Shown here: piece by piece, positions 1 to 11,115 of the stretch
Layout of the letters: each line of letters starts with the position of its first letter
Numbering within the stretch: position 1 is the stretch's first letter
NCBI GenBank assembly: GCA_963920575.1
Contig: OY986969.1
Location: 12,044,615 to 12,108,614 of the forward strand
DNA length: 64,000 nucleotides
Direction: 5' to 3'
DNA from: Narthecium ossifragum
Lineage: Eukaryota > Streptophyta > Magnoliopsida > Dioscoreales > Nartheciaceae
Translations under genes and position numbers: made by a program
Notes under the pieces: model-generated
Told to the model about the DNA's origin: nothing
The model's input: only the letters and a program-made list of their open reading frames with translations
The model's database searches: none

Positions 1-855
1 AAGCCCGATTACCCTCGACTCAAGAAGCCAACAAAGAAGAATTTCAAGAAAAAGAAAAGTATGGTGGCAACTTGGAGTGAAAGCGATAAGGATTCTTCCT
101 CCAATGAAAAAGCATAAGAAAAAACAAATATTTGTCTAATGGCCATCAGGGACGAGGAAGAAGATCATGAGGTAAATGATGAGCTAGCTTTTGATGAACT
201 TTTTGAAACTTATCATTCCTTAACTAAAGATTTCAAGTTCCTTAAAAAGAAATATTATGCTTCATGTAAAGACTTGAAGAAGCTAGAACAAGAAAAACTA
301 GACATCATGTATAGAATTGACTTATTGAAAAATGAGAACAAATGCATGATGAGTAAGACATCTAGTGATGATCATGCCTCACTTAGAAAAGAACTTGAAA
401 ATTGCAAATGTGAGCATGACAGTTTACAAAATAACTCAAGTAACTTACAAAAGGAAATCATCATTTTGAGAGAATCAAAAAGGGATCTCACCCTTGAAAA
501 TAATGATTTGAAAATTACTCTTTCTAAGTTTATGAAGAGTGAGATCATACTTAATGAAATCCTTGATAGCCAACATAGCTCATTGAACAAAAATGGAATT
601 GGCTATAATCCAAGGAAGGTGAATAATCTCAAAAAGACAAGCTTTGTTAAAGCATCATCTCATCCTTCTAGATTTACAAAAATACCTACTTGTCACTATC
701 GTTGTAAAATAGGACATATTGCTCCTAATTGCTATTTGATAAAGAATGTAAGTGCTAACACCTTTTGGATTCCAAAGCATTCATCTTATATGTACCTTTC
801 AAGAACTAAGGATGGTGGACCCAAAAAGGTTTGGGTACCAAAAATCAAGACATGA
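1..855 (+). pseudogene. gag: Sirevirus gag, C-terminal part (broken)
   Basis: This is the nucleocapsid end of a Ty1/copia Gag, the protein that packages element RNA in the virus-like particle. Frame 1 runs from the window edge and ends at a TGA after WVPKIKT. It is homologous to the minus-strand gag at 40983-42734. The first knuckle is cut by the edge, and its last Cys reads Tyr (KPDYPRL against KPDCPRL). A long acidic and Lys-rich coiled-coil-like stretch follows. The second knuckle (CHYRCKIGHIAPNC, about 691-732) has its second Cys changed to Arg. An in-frame TAA at 115-117 replaces a Gln codon of the relative. The copy is therefore non-functional. Its Gag identity is secure from the two knuckles and the homologues. 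Confidence 0.85.
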
Positions 856-1963
856 TTTGTGTTAGGGTTGCTTGAGATCCAATTGTCAAGACAAATTCAA
901 AAGAAAATGGTGATATCCTGATGGTGGATGCTCAAGGCATATGGTGAGGACAAGAAAATGTTTCCAAGAAAAGAAGGTAAGCTAAATAGACATCGAATGA
1001 TTCTTCCAATGATATGAAGTCTTGATTCCTCCATTTTCATTTGGCAATTCAAAATAGTTATAGTAAATTTTATCCTATGATTTATTTTACTTATCAAGTC
1101 TTTCTTATTTATTTAAAAATGAATCCTTAAAAGGATTTAATCTTGGTTAAAATCTTGTATCTTGATTAATTTTAAAAGAGGTCATATGGTCATATTTTGC
1201 ATTATAATGCTTACCAATTTGAAATGAATTTTAATCATCTTTCATGAGAAATTGTGACTTGTATGCACCACTTGCTTCAATTCCTCAAATTGTTTCGTGC
1301 AATAGAAAAGTGGTATGTGAGTTCTTAAATACTCATTTTCACACACATACACTCATGTGCTATTTTTTTGATTAAATGCATGAATTCCATGTTTAATGAC
1401 TTGTTTTAGCTCATAATATTCAATTACATGTGTATGCAAAATTTCATGAAATTATTGATTCAAAAATCATTTTAAATCAAATTACAAAATTCATTTCCTG
1501 GAAGTGACGGTCGACCGTGAGTTCACTTGGATCGACTATGACTACGCAATATTTAATGAAATGCTCAAATCATACTCGAAGGTCGACCGCCACCGGTTGT
1601 GTCACATTCTTTTTAAATTTATCATCGCATCTCATTTTAAAAATAATTTTTCAATAATTTGGATTTGGGGGAGATAAAGGAACTTATGGTTGGGGAGTAC
1701 TTTATTTAAATGGGTTTAAACATTTTTTTAAAAAATATATCCCCTACTTCTTTTAGTATCATGAGTATTTTAATTGATTAAATATCAATCCTCCATTAGT
1801 GATCAATTTCTTTTTTACTCTATCCCCACTTTTTGATGATGCCATAGGGGGAGATAAATTATGATTTGCCACTAATCGTGATATTAGTTAAAGAAGTGAT
1901 TATACTAAAAGAAAAATTATCTTGTCATAATATCATGGATAGAACTTTTCAAGATCATATGAC
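856..1963 (+). other. C element 3' noncoding region with pol scar and repeated polypurine tracts
   Basis: At about 918-965 the DNA still resembles the protease start of element F (around the GCSRHMTGE codons) and then jumps to noncoding sequence, so PR, INT, RT and RNase H are absent. About 1397-1520 is homologous to 32887-33020, downstream of pol in F. Palindromic ggtcgaccg motifs occur at 1508-1600. Polypurine tracts ending in gggggaga occur near 1666 and 1847, matching the repeated-PPT habit of Sireviruses. No ORF is supported. Confidence 0.7.
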
Positions 1964-2305
1964 GAATTTTTTGCATTTTAGTACTCCCAAAGTTCACTTT
2001 TGCCGGTTTAATACATTTGCCTTGTTTTTTTGCAACTTAATACCCCATTGACATGGAAAATCCCATCTTACCCCTCACTTAACCCATGCCCATATGACAC
2101 CACATACATGCCATGCCCTGCCACATGACGTGACATGGCATGTATGTTATAATAATAACGCTCAATGGCAGCTAAATGGAGAGGAGAGCAAGGTGGCATG
2201 GCAATGCTTGTGCAGCAAGTACTCCAACAGCTGCTACACCTGCAACTAGCCATGGGTCTGGCAAGGGTTTAGGCGGAGAGGAGAGCAAGGTGGCCATGAA
2301 CCTCC
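1964..2305 (+). repeat. MULE left terminal inverted repeat
   Basis: It begins gaattttttgcattttagta and is the reverse complement of 16758-17099. By eye I count about nine mismatches in 342 positions. Similarity stops sharply after atgaacctcc. The repeat includes the stop codon and last codons of the minus-strand MULE gene. Confidence 0.9.
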
Positions 2306-2604
2306 TTTTCTTGACTCTGACTCCGAGGTGTTCTCCTTCTTCTTGCAACTGATCCTTCGAATGAGGGCGCGGCTTTCTCCTTCTCCAAAACATCCTCTCG
2401 GAAGGACACACTCCGCGGTGTCCTCATGATTGAAGGTGTCCGCGACTTCGCTTTGAGCCTTTCAATTTCTTGTTCGGCTTCAGCGAGCCGCGCATTCGTT
2501 GCCGCCAATTTGAATCTCAATTTATTGTTCTGGATGTTCATCGTCCTCACACCATCGTCCTGGGCCACAATCCTCCGAGTCAATGTATCGACGTCCGATC
2601 TCAG
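2269..2604 (-). CDS. MULE-borne gene, last exon: coiled coil with basic C-terminus
   Basis: The exon reads from a cag acceptor (2605-2607, preceded by a pyrimidine-rich tract) to a stop inside the left TIR. It encodes about 111 residues. The first ~55 form a likely coiled coil with heptad-like leucines and charged pairs (RLAEAEQEIERLKAK). A Ser/Thr/Pro/Arg-rich tail follows (TPSIMRTPRSVSF, then ARRRRTPRSQSQ). It joins in phase 0 to the exon at 2984-3133 across a 379-bp GT-AG intron. I do not recognise the family. A captured host gene fragment or a MULE-specific accessory protein are both possible. The C-terminus is supplied by the TIR, so the original gene probably ended differently. Confidence 0.55.
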   Translation of the reverse strand: MRSDVDTLTRRIVAQDDGVRTMNIQNNKLRFKLAATNARLAEAEQEIERLKAKSRTPSIMRTPRSVSFREDVLEKEKAAPSFEGSVARRRRTPRSQSQEKEVHGHLALLSA

Positions 2605-2607
2605 CTG

Positions 2608-2983
2608 GAGACAAGAGTGGGGAAAAAAAATGTTAAATGCGCACGAAAAATACTTGTCAAACAACACGAGTATAATAAGACACAAACACGCGTATTACTA
2701 AAAGTAAAGACACGTACAATAGATCAAAAAGACGCGTATTTATACTAATAAACATGTGTATTATAGCTAATAAAGACGCGTATTAGTAATATTAAACACA
2801 AGTATGACAGATCAAAACTACGCGTACTTATACTAATAAACACGAGTATGATAGCTCTAAAACACGCATATTTTGAGTAAAAAACACGAGTATATTAGAT
2901 TTTCATGCATAAAAACTTAACAGTTACCGAGTATCACACGTAATTAAATCTAACGACGAGTAATATCGATTATAACGACGTAC
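2608..2983 (-). repeat. Intronic minisatellite of degenerate acgcgta/acgagta units
   Basis: Read on +, about 2640-2900 repeats units such as aacacgagtatnatag and gacgcgtatta roughly every 25-30 bp. It lies in the inferred intron between the last two exons. A related array built on tacgcgta occurs at about 16050-16500 in the same MULE. Confidence 0.6.
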
Positions 2984-3133
2984 CTCAGCCAGCTTAGTCT
3001 CAATTCTTGGGCTGGCATGGGCATTCTCGGTCGACCGCGGCATGGTCATGAATTGAACACGCTTAGGGGGTGCGTCTTCACGAGAGGACAGTGCATCAGA
3101 AGTCCCAGCCACCGTTGTATGTCTTCGTGATTG
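2984..3133 (-). CDS. MULE-borne gene, penultimate exon, 3' part
   Basis: The coding frame enters at the B1 insertion site and runs to a consensus donor (GAG followed by gtacgt at 2981-2983). It encodes 50 residues beginning QSRRHTTVAGTSDALS, hydrophilic and probably disordered. The segment at 15536-15592 supplies the 5' part of the same exon. Taking out B1 and one TSD copy leaves the reading frame continuous, which argues the exon was real when B1 inserted. Function unknown. Confidence 0.5.
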
Positions 3134-3700
3134 CTCGGTGTCACACCCCGACCCAGAAAACCCATCCAGGACGGGGCGTGAGGGTTCATATCACTATTCA
3201 TCTTCAATCGGCGCGGTACAAAGCGAAAAAGACGGATAATTTAAACAATTGTATTCCAGAGGCGAACAGATTCAATTATAATATATCATCACGTTGTACA
3301 GTTCAGATTTAATACAAAAGCTCCCAAGAGACAGATTTATACAAAATTCCAAAGGTTCACAAAATGTTTACAACATATGCATATATATCAAAAGGGTACA
3401 ACAGGTAATCCTCCAGCAACCTCAAGCGCCTTTGGATGTACACGCGCCGCCGAAGGCCGATCCTGCCGGCTCCACTGAAGAAGAACTACCGCCTGCACCT
3501 GCAAACGCAGCCGGGGTAGGAGTGAGCGATAAGCTCAGTAGGGTTCTACTCTACGGCACACTGAAAGGAGGAAAACAACAACAGTGTTGTCTCCAAACTC
3601 AAGTCTAACGGATGCCACAGGGTCCCACAACCCCCTGTCGACTCCCCAAGGGATCCTACTCTTCTCAACCGACCACACAGGGAACATCAACCAACACGCT

Positions 3701-3829
3701 GGCAGGAGTTTCCGCAGCTATTTTCTTCTCCAGGTACTTCTTGTCCTGTCTTCTAGTGTAGCTGCTTTGTTGTTCCGAGCCCTACCCTTATCGAATCTCG
3801 AGACGAGATTTCCTTTAAGGGTATTAGGA
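3701..3829 (+). other. A internal 3' tail before LTR-1
   Basis: It is near-identical to 10987-11115: the last codons of the polyprotein ([11 protein letters not shown]), its stop, and the short region leading to the LTR. It shows that a second A unit once lay upstream. Confidence 0.85.
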
Positions 3830-6173
3830 TGTGAGGACCTGCCCCTCTACCCCTGTGGCCCGTTGTAGACCGCAAAGGCAATTTGGTAAATTGCGCCTTG
3901 TTGGTTTGTTTCACACCCGCGTGTGCACACACTGGCCTTGATTGTGCTAAATGTTTGTTTAGAACGGCTAGATGGACCCGGGATCGGAAGATCCCAGCTC
4001 GGGCGCGCGGAAGCTTGCCTTTGGGCAGCTGACGGCCCTTGAGCGATCGATCGCTCCTTGGGGCGATCGGTCGGACTCGTGAGCGATTCGGTGGGTTTTT
4101 GATCCGGGGCGAGAACGATCGATCGCTCCTTGGAGCGACCGATCGGACTCGCGTCGGTGGCTTTTCTGCTTCGCGAGGACGGCCACCGCTGGCCGTCGCT
4201 CTCCTCTGTCAGAGGAGGGGAGACTTCCCCTCCCCTTCCCTCACTTTTCCCCCCTTCCCCCGGCTTTCCCCTTCCCCTTTTCCCCCTATTTCTTCCCCTT
4301 CCCTTCCTCCTTCTTCCCCTTTCTTCTTCCTTCCTTCTTTCTCTCCCGAAGCCCTGTTTTTTCCCCTGTTTCCGGCAGTTACCTTCATCACCTCCGTTCT
4401 CCCTCCTCCGGCCATCTTTTCCGGCGTTCTAAGGCTTGTTGGCTTCGTGACAACGAGAGGAAGATCCCTGAAGAGGTTTGGAGGCTTGTTAGTGATCAAA
4501 TCGCGGGGAATCAGCCGAGGAAAGCGCAGCTAGGTAGGGTTATACCTACGGTGTTCATTTCGGGTTTTCTTGAGATCTAGCCGTTGGATCTTGTTAATCC
4601 TTGTTTTGTTGGATTCCTTATACCTGTTAGAATAACTGATTTAAGTTTCATGTTAATCAGTTGAGATTTGAGTAGGTTTTATGCATGATTAGTCTCGGAT
4701 TTCTGGTTTTCTGCTGTTCTTGAGAAACAGCCGGTTGCGGCGAGTTTTCCGGCCGGCGAGTACATGATCATGGCTTTTCATAAACATAAGAGTTGTAGAT
4801 CTATTCGTTAGCTTTCCATGCCATCTTGTTTCGTATTTTGCCGATTTTTCTACGATTGCTAATGATTTGTTTGCTGGAGGGCTGCGTTGCAGCAATTAAA
4901 GGGTAAGTTGGGTTGATCAGCGGTTTTGATTTGTATTTTCCCGTTAATCCAACCGTTGGATCATTATGAAATTTGGATATGTTGATCCTGATATATACGC
5001 CTACTGGTGGCTAAGATGGATCTTGAATCCAACTTCGTTTGGACGTCGGATCGACAAGATCAAATAGCCCCTAAGTAGAGGTTTTGGGTGTTTGAATATA
5101 ATATTATATTTCGGAATATAATATTATATTGTTACTGTTCATTCAGCGGTTTTCGGGGTTGCTTCCCGTTGCAGGGGTTCGCGGTTGACGGTCGTGGTAC
5201 CGTCGTAATGCCGGGACCCGATGCGGATCGGCTGGCAGCGGTTAGTTGTACCGCTGCAGCGATCCAGTAGACTTATATGATGTCATGTCATACTGTTGCA
5301 TGCTTTATTTCTTATCTGTGTATGTCATAGCATGCATTCCTCTGTTGTGCATTAGTTGCATTGGTTAGGGCGTGGGTGATCTTTGGGTCGCCGTCTCGAG
5401 GCTGGAAGCTCGGACTTAGCCCTAGGACCGGGGTTGGGTAGTTTGGACCCGGTTGAATTGTAGTGTCCAGTCAAACTTAATGATAGGCTTAGATGACTGG
5501 TTCACTGGTTACTTGATGATTGTAGAGGTCGTGTCGACCTTGAGTCGGATGTTGAGGTGTAGCCGGTGTCCCACTGTGCTGAGCCTGCAGTGTCGAGTTC
5601 CTGCAGTCGCCGTCGCCAGTGTTGTTCCTGCTACTGAGTGCTGCTCCTGGGCACCAGGGACATGCGGTGGGGTTATGGGGCCCCTGTATACACCCAGATC
5701 CTACTCGAGGGTGACACTTTTGCGTTTCCCTCTTCCTTCTGTGTGTCGTAGTGTAGATCCCTACTGAGCTTAGTGTTCACTCCTACCCGGGCTGCGTTTT
5801 GCAGGTGCAGGCGTCAGTTCCTCTTCTGTGGCCCCTACCGGGCAGTTGGTTGGCGGTGCGGCGGCGCCAGGCGGGCCTTGAGAGGTGGTGATCCTTTACA
5901 GCTTTTATACCTTATGCTAGATAGTCTCCTACGGGAGTGATGTTGTATTTGAACTCCCCCTCTCCGAGGATATGTATATTAAACCTTTTTGAGTTCTTAA
6001 ATCTATGGTTCGAGGCTTCTTTATTATATTGTTGTTTTAATTGGGAGTGCTTTGGAGAACTATAGGGAGACCAATAGGTTAGAGGGAACCCTCGCCAGCT
6101 TTTCTTCCGCGTTGGTTAGGTTTCGGTTCGCGTCGCCCGGCCCGGTTGGGCTTTCGCGGGTCGGGGCGCGACA
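3830..6173 (+). repeat. A LTR-1
   Basis: This 2344-bp LTR begins TGTGAGGACC and ends GGCGCGACA, followed by the PBS. It is nearly identical to 11116-13462 apart from scattered substitutions, so the pair is young. Inside are GATC palindrome clusters (4042-4150), two GC hairpins (4178-4197 and 4201-4217), a long pyrimidine tract (about 4228-4360) and a duplicated AT palindrome aatataatattatatt (5095-5110, 5115-5130). ORFs reported inside it are not supported as genes. Confidence 0.92.
4042..4150 (+). repeat. GATC palindrome cluster in A LTR
   Basis: It contains two near-copies of gcgatcgatcgctcctt, each followed by a cgatcgg-type motif. The same cluster recurs at 11328-11436 in LTR-2. It holds the place taken by other GATC motifs in the related LTRs A2 and A3. 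Confidence 0.75.
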
Positions 6174-6176
6174 GCT

Positions 6177-6188
6177 TGGTATCAGAGC
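6177..6188 (+). promoter_or_regulatory. A primer binding site (initiator tRNA-Met type)
   Basis: TGGTATCAGAGC, four bases after the LTR end, is the usual plant iMet-tRNA complementary site for minus-strand priming. It is repeated at 13466-13477 after LTR-2. Confidence 0.85.
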
Positions 6189-6374
6189 ATAGGTTGTAGA
6201 TCCCAGGGTTTAGGATCAGGATTCGGTTGAGATTGGGCGTGGAATGGGTTAGTTCTATGTCTAGAACATCCGTGCATGCTCATTTTGATGTGTTATGCTT
6301 TTCCGCTTTATGTTGTGCTGTTTTGTCTTGGGTTAATGACGAGTGAACGCTCGTTGTCGTTGGTGATTGCGCAG

Positions 6375-7393
6375 ATGGCGGGAGCGCGAGACCGGCCTAC
6401 GGTTGTTGGTCGATGTGGGGCACGACCTGGTCGGCCCGCTCGACCAGACAGGGTAGCACCTGTCAGGGCGGTCAGAGCTCGACGGACTGGTCCATCACCA
6501 GCGACGGTTGCGGTCGCACGGGAGGAGAGCCCTCTCGCTCCGGTCGACGGGCGGGCCGCGGCAGCGGTCATGATGGACTTCCAGCGGCTGAACCAGCCTA
6601 GGTTCAGCGGTGAGACTGGAGATCCGACCACGGCAGACGGCTGGCTCCGAGGAGTCACGCGCGTTCTCGACGCTCTCTTCGTCGGGGATGACCGGATCCG
6701 GGTCACCCTCGCGGCGTTCCAGCTCGATGGTGACGCCCTTGACTGGTGGTGCACTGCCCAGCACACCAGTGACAGAGAGGAGCCGACGTGGGAGGAGTTC
6801 AGGGCGTTGTTCTTGGACCCGTACTTCCCGGAGAGTACGCGTGACGCCCTGTCTCGCGAGTACCAGTCCCTCTTGCAGAGTACTCGCACTGTTCAGCAGT
6901 ATGCCACCCGGTTCACGCACTTGGTCCGTTTTGCGGGGGCAGTGGCAGCAGATCCAGTGGCCAAGGCACGGCAGTTTGAGTGGGGCCTACGTCCAGAGAT
7001 CAGGCGCCAGACGTGTTCCCACCGCTTCCAGATGCACTCAGCAGTTCTGAACCGCGCCTTAGTTGTGGAGGCGCAGTCGCAGGACGAGAGACGCCGGGCA
7101 GTTCCACCGGCAGTCTCTACCAGCTCGCAGCAGCGACCCCAGGGCAGAGGGGGGTTCGGTAGGGGGCAGCCGTGGCGTCAGCGGCCCTTTCAGAGGCGGC
7201 CGCAGCGTGCACCGCAGTACCAGCAGCCACTACTGAGCCCACCAGCCCCGTTTCTACTGACGGCCGGGCAATCTGGGCAGGCTTCGTCAGGGGGGACCAG
7301 GGACGACAGCCGGGCGCGTCAGTCACTTGCTACCTGTGCGGGTAGCCGGGGCACTACCGTAGAGACTGCACTTCGCGAGGAGCGCAGGGCGCT
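6375..7393 (+). pseudogene. gag: A gag
   Basis: This is the Ty3/gypsy Gag (capsid-nucleocapsid). The ATG at 6375 follows gcag and starts MAGARDRP. It has a low-complexity Arg/Ala/Pro N-terminus of about 70 residues. The retrotransposon Gag core runs from MDFQRLNQPRFSG to FRALFLDPYFPESTRDALSR, with the WW of GDALDWW typical of the family. A Gln/Arg/Pro-rich linker follows. The CCHC knuckle (CYLCG, then GHYRRDC, 7328-7369) lies in the next frame, so a frameshift falls near 7215-7260. The knuckle itself holds an in-frame TAG (7343-7345). The protein cannot be made whole. Confidence 0.85.
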
Positions 7394-9016
7394 ATGTCGC
7401 AAGGCAGTAGAGGCGGAGGGTCCGGTGCCTGGCAGGGGAGCAGGGGTGGACGCGGGCCGGGGCGTCCCAGAGGCAGAGGAGGCCAGCGGGGGCAGGTGTT
7501 TGCCCTCCCAGTTGGCGGGCGGCAGGACACCGTCCTGCTGTATCAGCCGCCACCACAGTACCAGCAGCCGTTGCAGTACCAGCAGCCGCAGCAGTACCAG
7601 CCAGCAGCGGCAGAGCCATCCGTCCTCAGAGGTATCTTTCAGCTTTCTAGTTCTTTAGTAGATGTGCTGATAGACTCTGGGGAGTCTCATTCCTATATTG
7701 CTAGCATATGTGTGGCATCGCTAGGATTAGAGACGAGTTGGCTAGAGGTGGCACAGTCTGTAGACTCACCGATCGGCGGTACTGTAAGGGTAGACCGGGT
7801 TTGCCGATCTTGTTCTTTGGAGGTTGGAGGCCTCCGTGTCTGTCTAGACTTGCGGGTGCTAGACATGACAGGCTTCGATGTGATACTCGGTATGGACTGG
7901 TTGGCAGCATACCGAGCTATCATCGACTGTGGTCGCCGGAGGGTGGTCGCTTGGACACCCGATGGGACACAGTTTGTGTTGTTGGGGGATCGGTTCTCAG
8001 CCGATTCCTTTGCTTGTGGTGTGGGGAGACGTGGCAGCGAGCTCTCAGCCTTGTTGGCCAGTCTGTCCCTGTTCGGTTCTGAGGGAGTGCAGCAGAGCAG
8101 TTTTCCCAGGATCGTGTGCGACTACACCGACGTGTTTCCCGAGGTGTTGCCAGGGCTCCCACCGCCCAGAGAGGTCGATTTTGAGATCGACCTAGTACCA
8201 GGTACCACACCGATCTCTCTCCCAGCTTTCAGGATGGCACCAGCAGAGCAGAGTGAGTTGAGGACTCAACTAGATGAGCTTACCTGCAGAGGCTTCATCC
8301 GTCCCAGCATGTCTCCCTGGGGGGCGCCAGTGTTGTTCGCAAAGAAGAAGGATGGTACCCTTCGACTTTGCATAGACTACAGGCGGCTCAACAGGGTGAC
8401 GGTGAAGAACAGGTATCCGATGCCGCGGATCGACGACCTGTTTGACCAGCTTCGAGGATCTTCAGTGTTCTCGAAGATCGACCTCCGCACCGGCTACCAC
8501 CAGTTGAGGGTTCGGGATTGTGACATCCCGAAGACGGCATTCCGGACTCGGTACGGCCTGTACGAGTTCGTAGTGATGCCGTTCGGGCTGACGAATGCAC
8601 CAGCAGCGTTCATGGATCTCATGCAGAGGATCTTCCGGGCCTTCCTAGATGAGTTCGTGGTGGTGTTCGTCGACGACATTCTCATCTACTCACGATCAGA
8701 GGCAGAGCACGAGCGACACTTGGCGACAGTGTTGCAGCTACTTCGGGAGCATCGGCTTTATGCCAAGGCTTCCAAGTGCGAATTTTGGCTTGCACGGGTG
8801 GGATTCCTTGGACACGTGGTGTCGGCAGCAGGAATCTCAGTTGACCCGGCCAAGGTCAAGGCAGTGGTACAGTGGCAGAGACCGAGAACAGTGTTTGAGG
8901 TCCGTAGTTTCTTAGGCCTGGCTGGTTACTACAGGCGGTTCGTGCGGGACTTCTCCAATGTTGCCGGACCGTTGACCAGAACTGACACAGAAGGCCGTCC
9001 CGTTCGTGTGGGATGA
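7394..9016 (+). pseudogene. pol: A pol part 1: aspartic protease and reverse transcriptase
   Basis: The open frame covers a Gln-rich linker, then the retropepsin ([11 protein letters not shown] at about 7669-7701, active-site [11 protein letters not shown] later). RT follows, with [15 protein letters not shown], then [12 protein letters not shown] and the catalytic [11 protein letters not shown] (YVDD class, about 8660-8692). Next is the connection to RNase H with [18 protein letters not shown] one-base excess near 8980 throws the ribosome out of frame before RNase H, so the frame ends at a spurious stop at about 9016. The start at 7394 is only the first ATG. The true frame enters from gag. 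Confidence 0.9.
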
Positions 9017-10194
9017 TGCTTGTGAGCGAGCCTTCGTGGAGCTGAGGACCAGGTTGACCAGTGCACCGGTGCTGATCGTCCCCGAGCGAGGCGTTGGTTA
9101 CAGTGTCTACTGTGACGCCAGTGGAGAGGGTTTGGGGTGTATCCTCATGCAGGAGGACCACGTAGTTTCCTATGGTTCTCGCCAGCTGAAGAACCATGAG
9201 AGGAACTACCCGACCCATGACTTGGAGCTTGCAACGGTGGCCTTCGCCCTGAAGACCTGGCGTCACTACCTCTATGGCGAGAAGTTTTCTGTCTTCTCGG
9301 ACCATAAGAGCTTGAGGCACGTTTTCACCCAACGTGACCTCAACCTGAGGCAGCGACGCTGGATGGAGCTACTGGAGGACTACGACTTCGAGTTGCATTA
9401 CCATCCTGGTAAGGCAAACGTCGTAGCAGACGCGCTGAGCAGACAGGTGAGAGACACCAGAGCAGCAGTTGCAGGGTTGTCAGCGCGGCAGTGGCAGGCT
9501 CTAGAGACGGTGGGCCAGTTGGGGCTCGAGTTTGAGGATCGAGGATCCAGCAGCTTCCTCTACGCAGTGCAGAGTATGCCAGCAGTTCTAGCCAGAGTGT
9601 TGGAGGCACAGCACCGTGACCCAGAGCTCGAGGAGTTACGCACAGCAGCGGGCACAGAGGGCGCAGACGAAGACTGGACAGTATCGCCAGACGGAGGGCT
9701 ACGGTTCCGAGGCAGAGTAGCGGTTCTAGCGGATCCAGTTCTTCGAGACGACGTCCTACGAGAGTTCCACCACTCTCGCTTTGCAGTTCATCCCGGCGGC
9801 ACCAAGATGTACCAGGATCTTCGGCGACAGTTCTGGTGGCGCGGGATGAAGAGGGCAGTGACGGAGTTCGTATCGCGCTGCCTTACCTGTCAGAAGGTCA
9901 AGGCAGAGCACCAGCGGACTCCGGGGTTACTTCAGCCGCTTCCACTAGCTAAGTGGAAGTGGGAGCACATCACGATGGACTTCGTGACCGGGCTACCGAG
10001 ATCCCCTAGGGGGAATGACGCGATTTGGGTCATCGTCGATCGATTGACCAAATCGGCGCAGTTCCTGCCTATGCGGGTGACAGACTCGACGGACAGGTTT
10101 GGTAGCTTGTACGTCAGAGAGGTGGTCAGACTACACGGAGTTCCAGTTTCTATCGTGTCAGACCGTGACCCCAGGTTCACCAGCAGGTTCTGAC
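9006..10194 (+). pseudogene. pol: A pol part 2: RNase H and integrase core
   Basis: The sequence resumes in frame 3 at about 8982. RNase H shows YCDASGEGLG, SRQLKNHERNYPTHDLEL and HYHPGKANVVADALSR. Integrase follows, with its zinc-binding HHCC (HHSRFAVHPGG, then CLTCQKVKAEH), the first catalytic Asp in ITMDFVTGLP, and the second in VSDRDPRFTSRF. A TGA at 10192-10194 replaces the expected Trp just after FTSRF, and integrase continues in the same frame beyond it. It acts in cDNA synthesis and chromosomal insertion. Confidence 0.9.
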
Positions 10195-11042
10195 GAGACT
10201 TTCAGGAGGCAGTTGGCACACTCCTGACTTTCAGTACGGCTTTCCATCCGCAGACAGACGGGCAGTCAGAGCGGACTATCCAGATCTTGGAGGACATGCT
10301 GAGGGCATGTGTCCTCGACGCAGGAGGCAGCTGGGAGGAGCACGTTCCCTTGGTGGAGTTCGCCTACAACAACAGCTACCAGTCCAGTCTTGGAGTAGCA
10401 CCTTTCGAGGCGTTGTACGGTAGGCCGTGTCGTTCCCCAGTATGCTGGACAGAGGTTGGAGAGGCTTCACTCACCGGTCCAGACATCGTCAGGCAGTCGT
10501 CAGAGAGGTTAGTGCAAATCATGCAGAGGCTTCTGACGGCTCAGAGCCGGCAGAAGAGTTATGCAGATCAGAGGCGACGACCGTTGGAGTTTGCTGTCGG
10601 CGATCGAGTGTTCTTGCGAGCTTCGCCGTACAGAGGTTCTGTCAGGTTTGGCAGAGGTGGCAAGTTGGCGCCGAGGTTTGTCGGGCCGTTCGAGATCTTA
10701 GAGAGGGTCGGCGAGGTAGCTTACCGCCTGCATCTTCCTCAGCACATGTCTGCTGTGCACCCGACTTTCCATGTGTCGATGCTGAGGAAGTTTCACCCAG
10801 ACCCGTCTCATGTCATCAGGGTGGATGATATTGAGCTTGAGGCAGACGCGAGCTTTGTTGAGCAGCCGGTTCAGGTACTTGACCGGAGGGATCAGGTCTT
10901 GCGGGGCAAGACGATTCCCTTGGTTAAGTTACAGTGGAGGCACAGAGGCACCGAGGAGGTCACTTGGGAGCGCGAGGCGCGCATGCGGCAGGAGTTTCCG
11001 CAGCTATTTTCTTCTCCAGGTACTTCTTGTCCTGTCTTCTAG
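10195..11042 (+). pseudogene. pol: A pol part 3: integrase C-terminus and chromodomain
   Basis: This continues the integrase frame after the TGA. The catalytic Glu lies in [13 protein letters not shown] and is followed by [12 protein letters not shown] and the [16 protein letters not shown] fold. The final ~50 residues resemble the chromodomain of Tekay-type chromoviruses ([21 protein letters not shown], then [15 protein letters not shown]). Such domains are thought to guide insertion to heterochromatin. The ORF closes with TAG at 11040-11042, 73 bp before LTR-2. Confidence 0.88.
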
Positions 11043-11115
11043 TGTAGCTGCTTTGTTGTTCCGAGCCCTACCCTTATCAAATCTCGAGACGAGATTTCCT
11101 TTAAGGGTATTAGGA

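Noticed and set aside
4039..4533. ORFs inside A LTRs (for example 4039-4533, 11325-11720, 61152-61463)
   Set aside because: They are products of the pyrimidine tract and GATC repeats, have no domain, and their frames are not kept between LTR copies.
6177..6188. Tggtatcagagc and tggcgccgttgccgg strings as tRNA genes
   Set aside because: Only the 3'-end complement is present, always next to an LTR end. They are primer binding sites; no cloverleaf is seen.
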